Assembly: GCA_963770375.1 (NCBI GenBank)
Contig: CAVYPM010000021.1
Span: 1-64,000, forward strand
Length of the DNA: 64,000 nt
Origin: DASVBE01 sp963770375
GTDB lineage: Bacteria; Actinomycetota; Actinomycetes; Streptosporangiales; Streptosporangiaceae
Direction of reading: 5' to 3'
The position numbers and the translations under genes are program-made. Positions 32,114-42,060 of the stretch are shown here, in pieces (within the stretch, counting starts at the first letter, position 1; every line of letters starts with the position of its first letter). The notes under the pieces were generated by a model. That model searched no databases. It was not told the DNA's origin and saw only the letters and a program-made list of their open reading frames with translations.

Positions 32114-32782
32114 ATGGACTACAAGCTGGACATGAGCATGATGTTCGCGATGCACGACGCCCTGCGCCGGGAGCTGGCGCAGGTCGGGCGGATCGCGAGC
32201 GGGCGAGACGACAACCCGGGCACGCTGCTGCGCGCCGCACTCGGCTGGGAGCTGTTCAAGAAGTTCCTGACCGTCCACCACCAGACCGAGGACGACGTCC
32301 TGTGGCCGCCGCTGCGCGCCAGCGTGGCCGGGCGGCCCGAGCGGGCGGCGCTGGTCGACGCGCTGGAGGCAGAGCACGGCGTCATCGATCCGCTGCTGGC
32401 GGCCATCGACGCGGCCGCGGCCGACCCGGACTACGGCTACCAGCGGTTCGGCGACATCGTCGACGAGCTCTCGGCCAGGCTGAACGCGCACCTGGCCCAC
32501 GAGGAGGCCGACGGGCTGCCGCTGATCGACGCCTCCCTGACCCCGGCGCAGTGGCAGCGCTTCGCCCAGGTCCACGGCGAGCGGAACCTGCCCGACGCGT
32601 CGCGGTTCATGCCCTGGCTGCTGGCCGGGGCGCGCCCGGAGGTCCTGGACGCGATCCTCGGCAAGTTCCCCCCGCCGCTGCTGACCGCCTACCGCGAGCA
32701 GTGGGCGCCCGCCTACGCCGCCCAGACGATCTGGCCCGCCGCCCGCGAGCCGGAGCCCCAGCACACCGGGCACGAGGGCTAG
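32114..32782 (+). CDS. Hemerythrin-domain protein
   Basis: 222-residue four-helix-bundle protein that probably binds a non-heme diiron centre. Ligand candidates: His14 (FAMHDAL), His55/His56 and Glu59 (LTVHHQTEDD), His in LEAEHGVID and His/Glu in LNAHLAHEE. A C-terminal extension (about residues 150-222) with the LPDASRFMPWLL segment is seen in actinobacterial members. Stop is 9 nt before the MFS gene: operon. May sense or store O2/NO, or relate to the exporter; not determinable. Confidence 0.85.
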   Translation: MDYKLDMSMMFAMHDALRRELAQVGRIASGRDDNPGTLLRAALGWELFKKFLTVHHQTEDDVLWPPLRASVAGRPERAALVDALEAEHGVIDPLLAAIDAAAADPDYGYQRFGDIVDELSARLNAHLAHEEADGLPLIDASLTPAQWQRFAQVHGERNLPDASRFMPWLLAGARPEVLDAILGKFPPPLLTAYREQWAPAYAAQTIWPAAREPEPQHTGHEG

Positions 32783-32791
32783 GGGAACGCC

Positions 32792-34275
32792 ATGTCAGTC
32801 CACGACCCGGAGAAAGCCGCGGTGATCCCGGCCACCACGGCGCCGGCCACTGCAGCGCCGGCCGCCGCCCGCCGCCGGCTCGGCCTTGCGCTGCTGGTCA
32901 TCGCCACCGCGCAGCTGATGCTGGTGCTCGACGACACGATCGTCAACGTCGCCCTGCCGGACATGCAGCGTTCGCTGCACATTGCCGCGCCGCACCTGAA
33001 CTGGGTGGCCAGCTTCTACGCGCTCGCGTTCGGCGGCCTGCTGCTGGCCGGCGGCCGGGCCGGGGACCTGTTCGGCCGCCTGCGGATGTTCCGGTCCGGG
33101 ATCATCGTGTTCGCGCTGGCCTCGATGGCCGGCGGGTTCGCCCCGGACGGTACGGCGCTGCTGGCCGCCCGCATCGTGCAAGGGTGCGGCGCCGCGCTCG
33201 CCGCGCCCGGCGCACTGTCCCTGCTGGCCACCACCTTCCCGGCCGGGCCGGCCCGGACCCGGGCCCTGGGCGTCTACGGCGCTATGGCCGGGCTCGGCTC
33301 GGTGGCCGGACTGCTGCTCGGCGGCGCGCTGACCACCTACCTGAGCTGGCGCTGGGTGCTGTTCATCAACGTCCCGATCGCGGTGGCGGTGCTGGCCGGG
33401 ACGGGCGTCCTGGTCGCCGGCGAGCGCGAGCACGGCACGCTCGACGTGCCCGGGGCGGTCACCGCGACGCTGGGCACCGGCTCGCTGATCTACGCGCTCA
33501 CCCGCGGCAGCACGAACGGCTGGACCGACCCCGGCACCCTCGCCTCGTTCGCCGCCGCGGTCATGCTGCTGCTGGCCTTCGTGCCGATCGAGCGGGCCAG
33601 CCGGGCGCCGGTGCTGCCGCGCCGCTTTGATCGCCGACCGCAACCGCGGCGGCGCCAGCGCCGTGATGCTGCTGCTGGGTACGGGCATGCTCGCCATGTT
33701 CTACCTGCTGACCCTCTACCTGCAGCTCGTGCGGGGCTACTCGGCGATCCACACCGGCCTGGCGTACCTGCCGGTCGTGGCCGGCGTCAGCGTGGCGGCC
33801 GCCGGGCTCGGGCCACGGCTGCTGGCCGCCCTGCCCGCCCGGGCCGTCATCGCCGCCGGGATGATCCTCTTCGCCAGCGGCCTGGCCTGGTACGCGGCGG
33901 CGCTGACCCCCACCTCGGGCTACTTCGCGGTGATGGTCCCGGCCATGCTGGCCAACGGCGTCGGCGCCGGGCTGACGTTCGTCGGCTGCACCGCGACCGG
34001 CATGCACGGCGTCGCCCCGCGCGACAGCGGCGTCGCGGCCGGCCTGCTCAACACCAGCCTGCAGACCGGCAACGCGCTCGGCCTGGCCGCGCTGGCCGCC
34101 GTCGCCTCGATCGTGACCAGGAACCGCCTGCCCGGGCACACCACGGCCGCGGCGCTGACCGACGGCTACGTGGCCGGCCTGGCTGGCCGGCGCCATCATC
34201 GTCGCGGCCGGCGCCCTCGTCGCGCTGCTCACGATCAACGCCCGTCTCAGCGCCGCCGAGGCGGCCGGCCACTGA
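32792..34275 (+). CDS. MFS drug exporter, DHA2/EmrB-QacA type (two frameshifts)
   Basis: 14-helix drug:H+ antiporter. Helix 1 motif QLMLVLDDTIVNVALP (D1 motif of the DHA2 family), loop 2-3 motif GGRAGDLFGRLRMF and helix 5 motif C region GAMAGLGSVAGLLLGG. The protein continues in frame 2 after about 33625 (ADRNRGGASAVMLLLG) and in frame 3 after about 34185 (IIVAAGALVALLTINARLSAAEAAGH), both explained by +1 insertions, the first in a T-run. The corrected protein is about 493 residues, full length. Operon with the hemerythrin gene under the divergent TetR. Confidence 0.82.
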
Positions 34276-34382
34276 GCCACGGCCCTCACGCGTCGCCGAT
34301 GACCCCGGCAGAAGTAACTTCCCGTAGCGGTAAGCTGCAGGAACGGGGGAAAGTCGCCCGAACCATGCTGGGGGGATTGCCG

Positions 34383-35789
34383 ATGGGCAAGTACAGTGCG
34401 CGCCTGCTCGCTGCCGTGACGGCAGCCGTCGCGGCCTGCGCGCTGGCGCCGGCCGGAACTGGTTCCGCGGGCGGCGCGACGCACGCCGCGGCGGGTCCAG
34501 GAACCCGGCTGTGGCTCAGCCGCTTCAGCGGCGCCCCGGGCAGTTCCGACGCCCCGGCTTCGATGGCCGTCAGCCCGGGCGGCCGCCGGGTGTTCGTGAC
34601 CGGGTTCACCGATGGCCATGCGCCCGGCGACTTCGGCGACTACGCCACCGTGGCCTACAACGCGCAGACCGGCGCCCGGCTGTGGGCGAGGCGCTACAAC
34701 GGCCCCGGCAAGGGCACCGATCTGGCCACCTCCGTGGCGGTCAGCCCGAGCGGGACCATGGTCTTCGTCACCGGTTCCAGCATGCGGAGCCGCTTGGTCT
34801 CCGACTACGCCACGATCGCCTACAACGCGGCCACTGGCGCCCGGCTCTGGGTCCGGCGGTTCGGCTCGGGCGGCGCCTCGGCCGTGACCGCCGGGCGGGA
34901 CGGGAGGGTGTTCGTCACCGGGTCCAGCCTGGGTGACTTCGCCACGGTCGCCTACCGCGCCGCCACCGGCACCCGGCTCTGGGTGACCCGCTACGACGGT
35001 CCCGGCCACGGCTTCGACAGTGCGACCTCGCTGGCCCTCAGCCCCGGTGCGGCGACGCTGTTCGTGACCGGGCGCAGCGTGAACGGGCAGGGCGTCTCGG
35101 CGGACGACTACGCCACCGTGGCCTACCGCGCGCGCACCGGCGCCCAGCGGTGGGCCACACGCTTCCACGGCGCCGCGAACGTCACCGACGGGGCCCGGTC
35201 GGTGGTCGTCAGCCCGCCCGGGGGCCGGGTGTTCGTGACGTTCGTGACCGGCGACCGGCGGGGCGCAGCCCCGCAGAACGATTACGCCACGGCCGCCTAC
35301 CGCGCCGCCAGCGGCGCCCCGCTGTGGGTCAGGCGCTACAACGGCCCGGCCAATGGCTGGGACGACGCCAGTTCGCTGGCCGCCAGCCCGGCCGGGAGCA
35401 TGGTGTTCGTCACCGGGGTCAGCGGCCGGACCGCGGAAACCTCGGATATGGCCACGGTCGCCTACAGCGCGGCCGGCTCGCGACTCTGGGTGCGGCGCTA
35501 CGCCGGCCCCGGTCGCCACGGCGCCGCAGGCATCTCGGTCGCCACCGGCCCGGGCGGCAGGACGGTCTTCGTCACCGGGATCACCACGGCCGGGCACTTC
35601 GCCACGGTCGCCTACCGCGCCGCCAGCGGCGCCTGGCTGTGGGCCCGCCGCTACAACGGCCCCGGCCAGGGCGACGATCTCCCGGCTGCGGTGGTAGCCA
35701 GCCCGGCCGGGGGCCGGGTGTTCGTGACCGGACGGAGCCCGGGAACGGCCTCAGCGGACGACTTCGCCACGCTCGCCTACCGCAGCTGA
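34383..35789 (+). CDS. Secreted beta-propeller protein with eight VFVTG repeats
   Basis: 468-residue protein with a Sec signal peptide (GKYSARLLAAVTAAVAACALAPAG). The rest is about eight units of 50-60 residues with consensus DYATVAY-x-A-x-TGA-x-LW-x-RRY-x-GP...A-x-SP-x-G-x-x-VFVTG, a propeller of PQQ/WD-like blades found in actinobacterial SBBP-type secreted proteins. No catalytic site seen; likely cell-surface or secreted binding. Start ATG 34383 follows GGGGGG at a good distance; another in-frame ATG lies at 34365. The neighbouring MFS frame runs into it only because of the frameshift. Confidence 0.85.
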   Translation: MGKYSARLLAAVTAAVAACALAPAGTGSAGGATHAAAGPGTRLWLSRFSGAPGSSDAPASMAVSPGGRRVFVTGFTDGHAPGDFGDYATVAYNAQTGARLWARRYNGPGKGTDLATSVAVSPSGTMVFVTGSSMRSRLVSDYATIAYNAATGARLWVRRFGSGGASAVTAGRDGRVFVTGSSLGDFATVAYRAATGTRLWVTRYDGPGHGFDSATSLALSPGAATLFVTGRSVNGQGVSADDYATVAYRARTGAQRWATRFHGAANVTDGARSVVVSPPGGRVFVTFVTGDRRGAAPQNDYATAAYRAASGAPLWVRRYNGPANGWDDASSLAASPAGSMVFVTGVSGRTAETSDMATVAYSAAGSRLWVRRYAGPGRHGAAGISVATGPGGRTVFVTGITTAGHFATVAYRAASGAWLWARRYNGPGQGDDLPAAVVASPAGGRVFVTGRSPGTASADDFATLAYRS

Positions 35790-36000
35790 GCAAGGCCAGT
35801 GGGCCGTGCCGCGGATGTGGGTAAGCGCGGGCCGGAACGGCACCGGGCGGATCCCGTGGTGCTCGACCGCCTCGATCGTGAAGCCTGCCGCGTTCCAGGG
35901 CAGGCGACCCACCTTTCTGCGCCGGAAGGCGTGCGCCAGCCGGGCCCGGGCCGATCCGGGCGGCGCCGGACGGCACGGGCCCGGGCGGGCCGCTAGGCCG

Positions 36001-37692
36001 CTAGCCCGTGGCCGGCCCCGGCGCGAAGGGCTGGACGTCGCCGCGGCAGCGGGTGATCTTCGGCGCCGGGGCCAGCGGCCGCAGCAGGTAGTTCCAGACC
36101 GTGTTGTCCACGCAGGCCGAGGTCAGCAGGGCCGTGTGACCCCAGCTGTCGCTGGCGACCAGGCGGCTGCCAGGCAGCATCCGGGCCGTTTCGACGGCGC
36201 TGGCGAAGCTGGTCGCCGGGTCCCACCGGGCGCCGATCAGCAGCACCGGCGCGGACGTGCGCGGGCTGAACGGGCCGCGGTAGACGTTGGGGTCCTGCGC
36301 GGTCCAGGTGCTGGTGGCGCACTGGGCGGTGTCCCAGGCGTAGGCCGCGCCGAAGTACCTGGCCTTGCGGCTGGCTGCCGCCGCGGCGGCGGGCCAGGCG
36401 GCGGCGTCCGCCGCGTGAAACCCGTCCGTGCACAGCACGCCTGACGAGGCCGCGACGTGGTCAAAGGGGACCTTGCCCGGCTGGAGCGCGGCGTGCAGCC
36501 GCAGCACCTGCCGGACCACGGCGGCGCGGCCGGGCCCGCCTCCGCCCGGTGCGGTGAGCCGGGCCAGGCCAGCCAGCTCGGGGAACAGGCCGCGGAAGCC
36601 AGCTGGCGCGCGCAGCCACTGGCCGGTGTCGCTGATCAGGTTCTGGTAAGTGAAGGTCACCGCCCGGATCCCGGGGGCGGCCAGCCGCTGCGGGTGGGCC
36701 CGGAGCCGGGCGGCCAGCCGGGCGAACCGGGTCGCGGCGACCGGGCTGCCGTGCGGGCCGGCGAACGGGCACGCGGGCCGGCCCGCTCGCTGGCACAGCG
36801 CCAGCAGCTTGCTCAGCACGCGGTCGCTGGCCGCCGCGGCGCCGAGCCGGTCGAGCTGCGGGACGCCCGCGGTGGCGGGCGTGCCGGCCCAGGCCCGCGG
36901 GTTGACGATGCCGTCGAGCACCATCGCCCTGACCCGGTCGGGGAACATGCTGGCGTAGACCAGCCCGAGGTAGGAACCGTAGGACACGCCGAGGAAGGTC
37001 AGCTTGCGGTCGCCCAGGGCGCGGCGCAGCACGTCCATGTCGCGGGCGTCCTCGGTGGTGGACATCGCGGACGCGATGGGCCGCGCGGTCGTGGAGCAGG
37101 CCCGGCCGAGGGCGCGGGCGGCGCCGATCCAGGTGCGCTGCGCCGCGGCGGTGACCGGGAACGGGGTGGCGGTGAGCGGGCCCTCGACCCGCGCCCGCTG
37201 TGCCTGGCTGGTGAAGCACCGGATCGGCGTGCTGCCGCCGACGCCGCGCGGGTCGGCCCCGACGATGTCGAACCGGTCGAGGATCTTCCTGGGCACGGCG
37301 GGCGGGACCGTGGCGGAGAAGGCGAAGTCGCGGGCCGAATCGCCGGGCCCGCCCGGGTTGACGAACAGGGTGCCCAGGCGGTGCCGGGGGTCCTTGGCCG
37401 GGATCCGCAGCAGGGCTATCCGGATCTTCGCGCCGTCCGGGTGGCGGTAGTCCAGCGGGAGCCTGGCGGTGGCGCACTGGGCGGTCTTCCGGCAGGTCCG
37501 CCAGTGCAGGACGGGCGCGGGAACCCGGTCGACCAGGCGGGCCTGTGCGGGCGTTGTCCGGTCCTGGGTGGTCCGGGCCGGGCTGGCCGCCGCGGCGGTC
37601 GCGGCGGGTGGCGGGGCGGCGGTGCAGGCCAGGCCGGCCAGGGCCAGGGAAACGAGGGCCGCCGTGGCGGCGCGGTGTACGGCAATGGTCAT
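36001..37692 (-). CDS. Secreted alpha/beta hydrolase, tripeptidyl-aminopeptidase-like
   Basis: About 563-residue exported serine hydrolase. Signal peptide with possible lipobox LAGLAC. Oxyanion region LFVNPGGPGDSARDFAF, GADPRGVGGSTP, nucleophile elbow GVSYGSYLG, acid Asp in LLIGARWDPATSFA and His in DSWGHTALL; TAP-like C-terminal domain with paired Cys (TSACVDNTV...ITRCRGD). Streptomyces relatives are secreted peptidases or proline-releasing hydrolases. Three in-frame Met codons (37728, 37701, 37692) could start it. Confidence 0.88.
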   Translation of the reverse strand: MTIAVHRAATAALVSLALAGLACTAAPPPAATAAAASPARTTQDRTTPAQARLVDRVPAPVLHWRTCRKTAQCATARLPLDYRHPDGAKIRIALLRIPAKDPRHRLGTLFVNPGGPGDSARDFAFSATVPPAVPRKILDRFDIVGADPRGVGGSTPIRCFTSQAQRARVEGPLTATPFPVTAAAQRTWIGAARALGRACSTTARPIASAMSTTEDARDMDVLRRALGDRKLTFLGVSYGSYLGLVYASMFPDRVRAMVLDGIVNPRAWAGTPATAGVPQLDRLGAAAASDRVLSKLLALCQRAGRPACPFAGPHGSPVAATRFARLAARLRAHPQRLAAPGIRAVTFTYQNLISDTGQWLRAPAGFRGLFPELAGLARLTAPGGGGPGRAAVVRQVLRLHAALQPGKVPFDHVAASSGVLCTDGFHAADAAAWPAAAAAASRKARYFGAAYAWDTAQCATSTWTAQDPNVYRGPFSPRTSAPVLLIGARWDPATSFASAVETARMLPGSRLVASDSWGHTALLTSACVDNTVWNYLLRPLAPAPKITRCRGDVQPFAPGPATG

Positions 37693-37763
37693 GCCGACCA
37701 TCGTTCGGCGGCGGCGCCGCTGGGTCACCGGAGCGGGCCGGACACTTGGGGGTGGGGCAGGCC

Positions 37764-38516
37764 CTACCCCGCCTGGAGGTAGGCGAGGACGGCCATCACC
37801 CGGCGGTGCCTCGCGTCGCCGGGCGGCAGCCCGAGCTTGGCGAACACGTTGCCGATGTGCTTCTCCACCGCGCTGGCCGAGACCACGAGCCGCTCGGCGA
37901 TGGCCGTGTTGGAGTGGCCCTCGGCCATCAGGGCGAGCAGTTCCCGTTCCCGCGCGGTCAGGGCGGCCAGCGCACTGTCCCGCCGCTGCCCGGCCAGGAC
38001 CTGCGACATGACCTGCGGGTCGAGCACCACCGCGCCGCGGGCCACCCGGTCCAGGGCGCCCAGGAACTCCCCCACTCTGGCGACCCGGTCCTTGAGCAGG
38101 TAGCCGACCGCGCCGGCACCGTCCGCGAGGAGGTCGGCCGCGTAGGACACCTCCACGTACTGGCTGAGCACCAGCACGGGGGCGCCGGGCAGCCGCGATC
38201 GGATGGCAATCGCCGCGCGCAGCCCCTCGTCGGTGTGCGTGGGCGGCATCCGCACGTCGACGACCGACACGTCAGGACGGTGCGTCAGCACGGCGCTGAC
38301 CAGCGCCGGCCCGTCCCCGACCGCGGCCACTACGTGGTGGCCGTCCTCGGCCAGCAGCCGGACCAGGCCCTCGCGCAGCAGCACCGCGTCGTCGGCCACG
38401 ACGACCCGCAACGGCCGGCGCGCACGGTCCGGGCCCGGCTCCGGGCCGGGACCCGGGTCCGGGTCGGGCGGCCCGGGCACGGTCCGCGCGCCGGCTTCGC
38501 CGGGGGTCAGCAGCAC
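37764..38516 (-). CDS. NarL/FixJ-type response regulator
   Basis: 250-residue regulator. Receiver: acidic pair Asp42-Asp43 (VVVADDAVLL), phospho-acceptor Asp87 (VSVVDVRMPP), Lys in YLLKDR. Output: LuxR HTH with LTARERELLALMAEGHSNTAIAERLVVSASAVEKHIGNVFAKLG. The GTG at 38516 overlaps the kinase stop by 10 nt; a second GTG at 38480 is also possible because the N-terminal 36 residues are Pro/Asp-rich and not part of the receiver. Cognate partner of the upstream kinase. Confidence 0.9.
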   Translation of the reverse strand: MLLTPGEAGARTVPGPPDPDPGPGPEPGPDRARRPLRVVVADDAVLLREGLVRLLAEDGHHVVAAVGDGPALVSAVLTHRPDVSVVDVRMPPTHTDEGLRAAIAIRSRLPGAPVLVLSQYVEVSYAADLLADGAGAVGYLLKDRVARVGEFLGALDRVARGAVVLDPQVMSQVLAGQRRDSALAALTARERELLALMAEGHSNTAIAERLVVSASAVEKHIGNVFAKLGLPPGDARHRRVMAVLAYLQAG

Positions 38517-39682
38517 GGGAGTTCCGCGGCGACGGTGGTCGGGCCGCCGGCCGGGCTGGTGACGGTCAGGCGGCCGCCCACCGCGTGCAGCCGGTGGTCC
38601 AGGCCGCGCAGCCCATGGCCCTTGACGAGGGCGGCGCCGCCCACGCCGTCGTCGGTGAGCCAGACCCGCAGGGTCCGGTGGCCGTGCCGCAGGCCGATCA
38701 CGCACCGGCGGGCGTGGCTGTGCTTGGCCGCATTGGCCAGCGCCTCGGCGATCACGAAGTACGCGGCGGTCTCGACGGCCGGGTCCAGCCGCTGGCTCAG
38801 CTGCTGACCCGGCGGGCCAGCGTCGAGCCCGGCGGGGATCGTGGACCGGGCGGCCAGGGCGGCGAGCGCCGCGGGCAGGCCGCGGTCGGCCAGGACCGGC
38901 GGGGCGATGCCGCGGGACAGGGCCCGCAGCTCGTCCAGCGTCTCCCGGGTCTGGGCGATGGCGTCGGCCAGCACCGCCTGGGCCGCCTCCGGCCGGCTCG
39001 CGAGGTGGTGCTGAGCGCGGCCCAGGTCCATCGCGAGGCGGACCAGCCGCTGCTGCGGCCCGTCGTGGATGTCGCGTTCGAGCCGGCGCAGCGCGGCCGC
39101 ATCGGCCGTGACCGCGGCAGCGGGCCCAGGGGCGGGACCGGGGCCGGGTCCCGGCAGGCCGATCCGGCGGTACAGCGCGGGAGGCCCAGCGTCGGCGGGC
39201 CCAGGGTCGGCGGGCAGAGCGGCGGGTCCCGGCCAGCCAATCCGGCGGTGCAGCGCGGCGGCCTCCCCGAGCAGCGCCGGGCCCAGGCCGACCAGGACGG
39301 CGACGCACAACCGGGTCACCAGCGGCAGGACGCACAGCAGGACCAGGCCGAGCGCGGTCCCCTCGACAGACTTGGGCGTGAGCGGGTTGCGCACGACGTC
39401 CGTGGCGGCGGCCGAGCCGGCGAACCACCACAGCGCCGTCACCACCCAGGTGACCAGGGCGACCGGGAGCACCAGCAGCGCGTGCGCCACGGCAGCCCAG
39501 CGCCGCGGACCGGGCCCGGCGCCTCCCGGGCGGCCGGCCAGCGCCCCCAGCAGGGCGGCCGTGATGATCACCGGCGCGATGAGCAGGTACAGCGATTCGG
39601 CGAGCGTGCGACGCACAGTACGGACCACGAACCGGGCGCCCGGCCACCTGACCCGGTCCGACGAGGGGTACGGCTCGGCCAC
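38507..39682 (-). CDS. DesK-type sensor histidine kinase
   Basis: 391-residue membrane kinase. About four hydrophobic segments between residues 30 and 140, then a Pro/Gly linker containing two near copies of a short motif (LHRRIGWPGP and LYRRIGLPGP). HisKA_3 dimerisation follows with His206 in LERDIHDGPQQRLVRLAMDLG, then HATPase with ANAAKHSHARR and DDGVGG..GHGLRGLDHRL. Start GTG 39682 preferred for AAGG at good spacing; ATG 39721 is possible. Pairs with the response regulator through a 10-nt overlap. Signal unknown. Confidence 0.88.
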   Translation of the reverse strand: MAEPYPSSDRVRWPGARFVVRTVRRTLAESLYLLIAPVIITAALLGALAGRPGGAGPGPRRWAAVAHALLVLPVALVTWVVTALWWFAGSAAATDVVRNPLTPKSVEGTALGLVLLCVLPLVTRLCVAVLVGLGPALLGEAAALHRRIGWPGPAALPADPGPADAGPPALYRRIGLPGPGPGPAPGPAAAVTADAAALRRLERDIHDGPQQRLVRLAMDLGRAQHHLASRPEAAQAVLADAIAQTRETLDELRALSRGIAPPVLADRGLPAALAALAARSTIPAGLDAGPPGQQLSQRLDPAVETAAYFVIAEALANAAKHSHARRCVIGLRHGHRTLRVWLTDDGVGGAALVKGHGLRGLDHRLHAVGGRLTVTSPAGGPTTVAAELPCC

Positions 39683-39800
39683 GGCCCTTAGCCTACGGCC
39701 GGTTTCGCCCGCGCCCGCCATCCCGCGACGGCCCCACCGCCCCGGCGCATCGCGCTCGCTCCACCACCCGCATGCCACGCCCGTCCCATCGCGCCCAGAC

Positions 39801-39842
39801 ACCGCTGGGTGCCCTCCTTGCGCAAGGAGGGCACCCAGCGGT
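39801..39842 (-). terminator. 42-nt perfect palindrome
   Basis: Fully self-complementary 42-nt sequence, immediately after the stop of the dihydrofolate-reductase-like gene (-). It begins ACCGCTGGGTGCCC and its centre is CTTGCGCAAG. It can fold into a very stable hairpin and most likely ends transcription. Confidence 0.75.
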
Positions 39843-39845
39843 TTC

Positions 39846-40418
39846 CTAGGCCGCTCTGACCGGCTGGTAGGTCAGGCAGGCGATGCCGCCGTCGATCGTC
39901 TGGACGTCTACGAGGCGCAGCGGCTTCTTGCCGCTGGCCTGGCCGAACATCCGCCCGCCGGTGCCGAGCACGACCGGGAAGACCTTCAGCCGCAGCTCGT
40001 CCACCAGGTCGTGCTCGAGCAGCGCACGGACGAGCTGGAAGCTGCCCGCCACGACGAGATCGCCGTCGAGGCTGGCGGCCAGCTGTGAGACTTCGTAATC
40101 CATCTGGCCCTTGAGCACTGTTGAGTTGCTCCACGAGGGCTCGCCGAGGGTCGAGCTCACGACGTACTTGGGCATGCTGTTCAGCCGGTCCGCGAGCGCG
40201 CCGGTGCGGGACGGCCAGCGCGCCGCGAACCACTGGTAGGTCCGCCGGCCGAGCAGGAAGCCCTCGGCGGCCAGGGCCTCTTCCAGCGCGAGTTTGCCGA
40301 TCTGCGGGCTGTCCTTGATCAGCCCGATCCACCCGCCGGCCCGGAAGCCCTCGTCACCGGCCGGGTCCTGGACGACGCCGTCCAGCGTCACGTTCTCGCT
40401 AACGATGATCTTTCCCAT
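39846..40418 (-). CDS. Dihydrofolate-reductase-fold protein (RibD C-terminal type)
   Basis: 190-residue protein. MGKIIVSENVTLDGVVQDPAG starts the RibD_C/DHFR-like domain, GFLLGRRTYQWFAARW and KYVVSSTL are the NADPH-binding region, and VFPVVLGTGGRMFG is the conserved loop. ATG 40418 has AAGGAGATT upstream. Reductase of unknown substrate; such genes are frequent passengers in actinobacterial operons. 19 nt after the MFS gene. Confidence 0.88.
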   Translation of the reverse strand: MGKIIVSENVTLDGVVQDPAGDEGFRAGGWIGLIKDSPQIGKLALEEALAAEGFLLGRRTYQWFAARWPSRTGALADRLNSMPKYVVSSTLGEPSWSNSTVLKGQMDYEVSQLAASLDGDLVVAGSFQLVRALLEHDLVDELRLKVFPVVLGTGGRMFGQASGKKPLRLVDVQTIDGGIACLTYQPVRAA

Positions 40419-40437
40419 GTGAATCTCCTTGTGGTTG

Positions 40438-41915
40438 TTACGGTGCGACCCGCGGGCGGCCGGGCAGCAGCAGCGCCGTGGCCAGGCCGATCGCGGCCAG
40501 TACTGCGCAGGCCAGGAAGGCGGCCCGGTAGCCCGCGGTGAGCCCGGCGAGCGGGTCTGGCGAGGTGGTGCGCCGACCGGTACGCCTGGGCGCGGGAGGT
40601 GGCCACCGTGGTGGCGATCGCCACGCCGAGCGCGGTGCCGATCTGCAGGGCGGTGTTGGACAGGCCCGAGGCGAGCCCGGCGTCGTGCTCGGCCACCCCG
40701 GCGAGCGCCGCGACCGTGGCGGTCACGAACGCCAGGCCGATCCCCAGGCCGCACAGCAGCAGCCCGGTGAAGATGACCGGGAAGTAGCCGCCGCCCGCGG
40801 AGACCTGCGTGAGCACCAGCGATCCGGCGCCCATCAGCGCGAGGCCGGTCAGCGCGACCGGGCGGAACCCGGCCTTGAGCACGGCGGCCTGGCCGGTGAT
40901 CGCGCCGGCCGTGGCCCCGGCGGCGAGCACCACCGAGCTGATCCCGAACCGCAGGGCCGAGTAGCCGAGCACCTGCTGCGCGAACAGCGTCAGCACGAAC
41001 GGCAGGCCGACCGCGACGGTGCCGATCAGGACGGTCATCGCGTCGGCGGTGGCGAGCGTCCGGTTGCGGAAGATGCGCAGCGGCACCAGCGGGGCGTGAT
41101 GGCGCGACTCGATCACCGCGAACGCGGCGAACAGCAGGACGGAGCCGGCCAGCGAGCCGACCGTCCGGACGCTGGCCCAGCCGGCCTGCGGTGCCGTGAC
41201 CACCGCGTACACCAGCAGGACGAGCGCGCCGGTGCTGGTGAGCGCGCCGGCTGGGTCGTAGCTGCGCCGGGCCGTGGCCAGGGCGGCCCGGCTCTCCCGC
41301 AGCAGCGGCCGGGACAGCGCGAGCGCGGCCAGGCCCACGGGGACGTTGATGAAGAAGATCCACCGCCAGCCAGGGCCGTCGGTGAGCGGGCCGCCGATCA
41401 GCCACGCGGTGGTGGCGCCCACGCCGCCGAGCGCGCCCCAGATCCCCAGGGCCTTGTTGCGCTCGGCGCCCTCGGTGAAGGTGGTGGAGATGATGGACAG
41501 GGCGGTCGGGGTCATGATCGCCGCGCCGGCACCCTGGAGCACGCGGGCGGCCAGCAGCGCGGCCGGGGTCCAGGCCAGACCGCAGAGCAGCGAGGCGGCC
41601 GTGAACAGCGCTATCGCCGGTCATGAACACGCGCCGCCGGCCGAGCAGGTCGGCCGCCCGGCCGCCGGCCAGCAGCAGCCCGCCGAACACCAGGGCGTAG
41701 GCGCTCAGCACCCATTGCAGGCCCTGGGGTGAGAAGTGCAGGTCAGCGCCGAGTTTCGGCAGCGCCACCAGCGTGATCGTGCCGTCCAGCAGCACCATGA
41801 AGAACGCGCCGCAGAGCAGGGCGAGCGCTGCCCAGCGGCGCGGGTCGGGGGTGGTGGCGGCGGGCGCCAGGTGCGCCGGGCGCGCCGGGCGCGCCGCCGG
41901 TTTGAGCGATTCCAT
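40438..41915 (-). CDS. MFS drug exporter, DHA2 type (two frameshifts)
   Basis: 14-helix antiporter of the EmrB/QacA family. Helix 1 LLDGTITLVALPKLG, loop 2-3 GGRAADLLGRRRVF, helix 5 ALGIWGALGGVGATT and WRWIFFINVPVGL are visible. The frame changes near 41620 and again near 40565, each consistent with one inserted base; the last part ends RPRVAP at 40438. About 490 residues after correction. Divergent from the ECF sigma factor (145 nt between starts), operon with the dihydrofolate-reductase-like gene. Confidence 0.82.
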
Positions 41916-42060
41916 CGTCAGCCTCCGTCAGCCTCCGAAGTGCGGATCCTGGTGATGGGTACGCCGCGGCGCCGTGAAACTGGGCGGGCGCGGACCGCCC
42001 AGTTCGGCCTCGCCGCGGCGTACGTACGGGGTGGTAGGCGAACGCGGCGCGGGGAAGGTG

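Noticed and set aside
33561..35597. Long minus-strand open frame of 678 codons
   Set aside because: Antisense to the MFS and propeller genes; repetitive only because the propeller repeats are.
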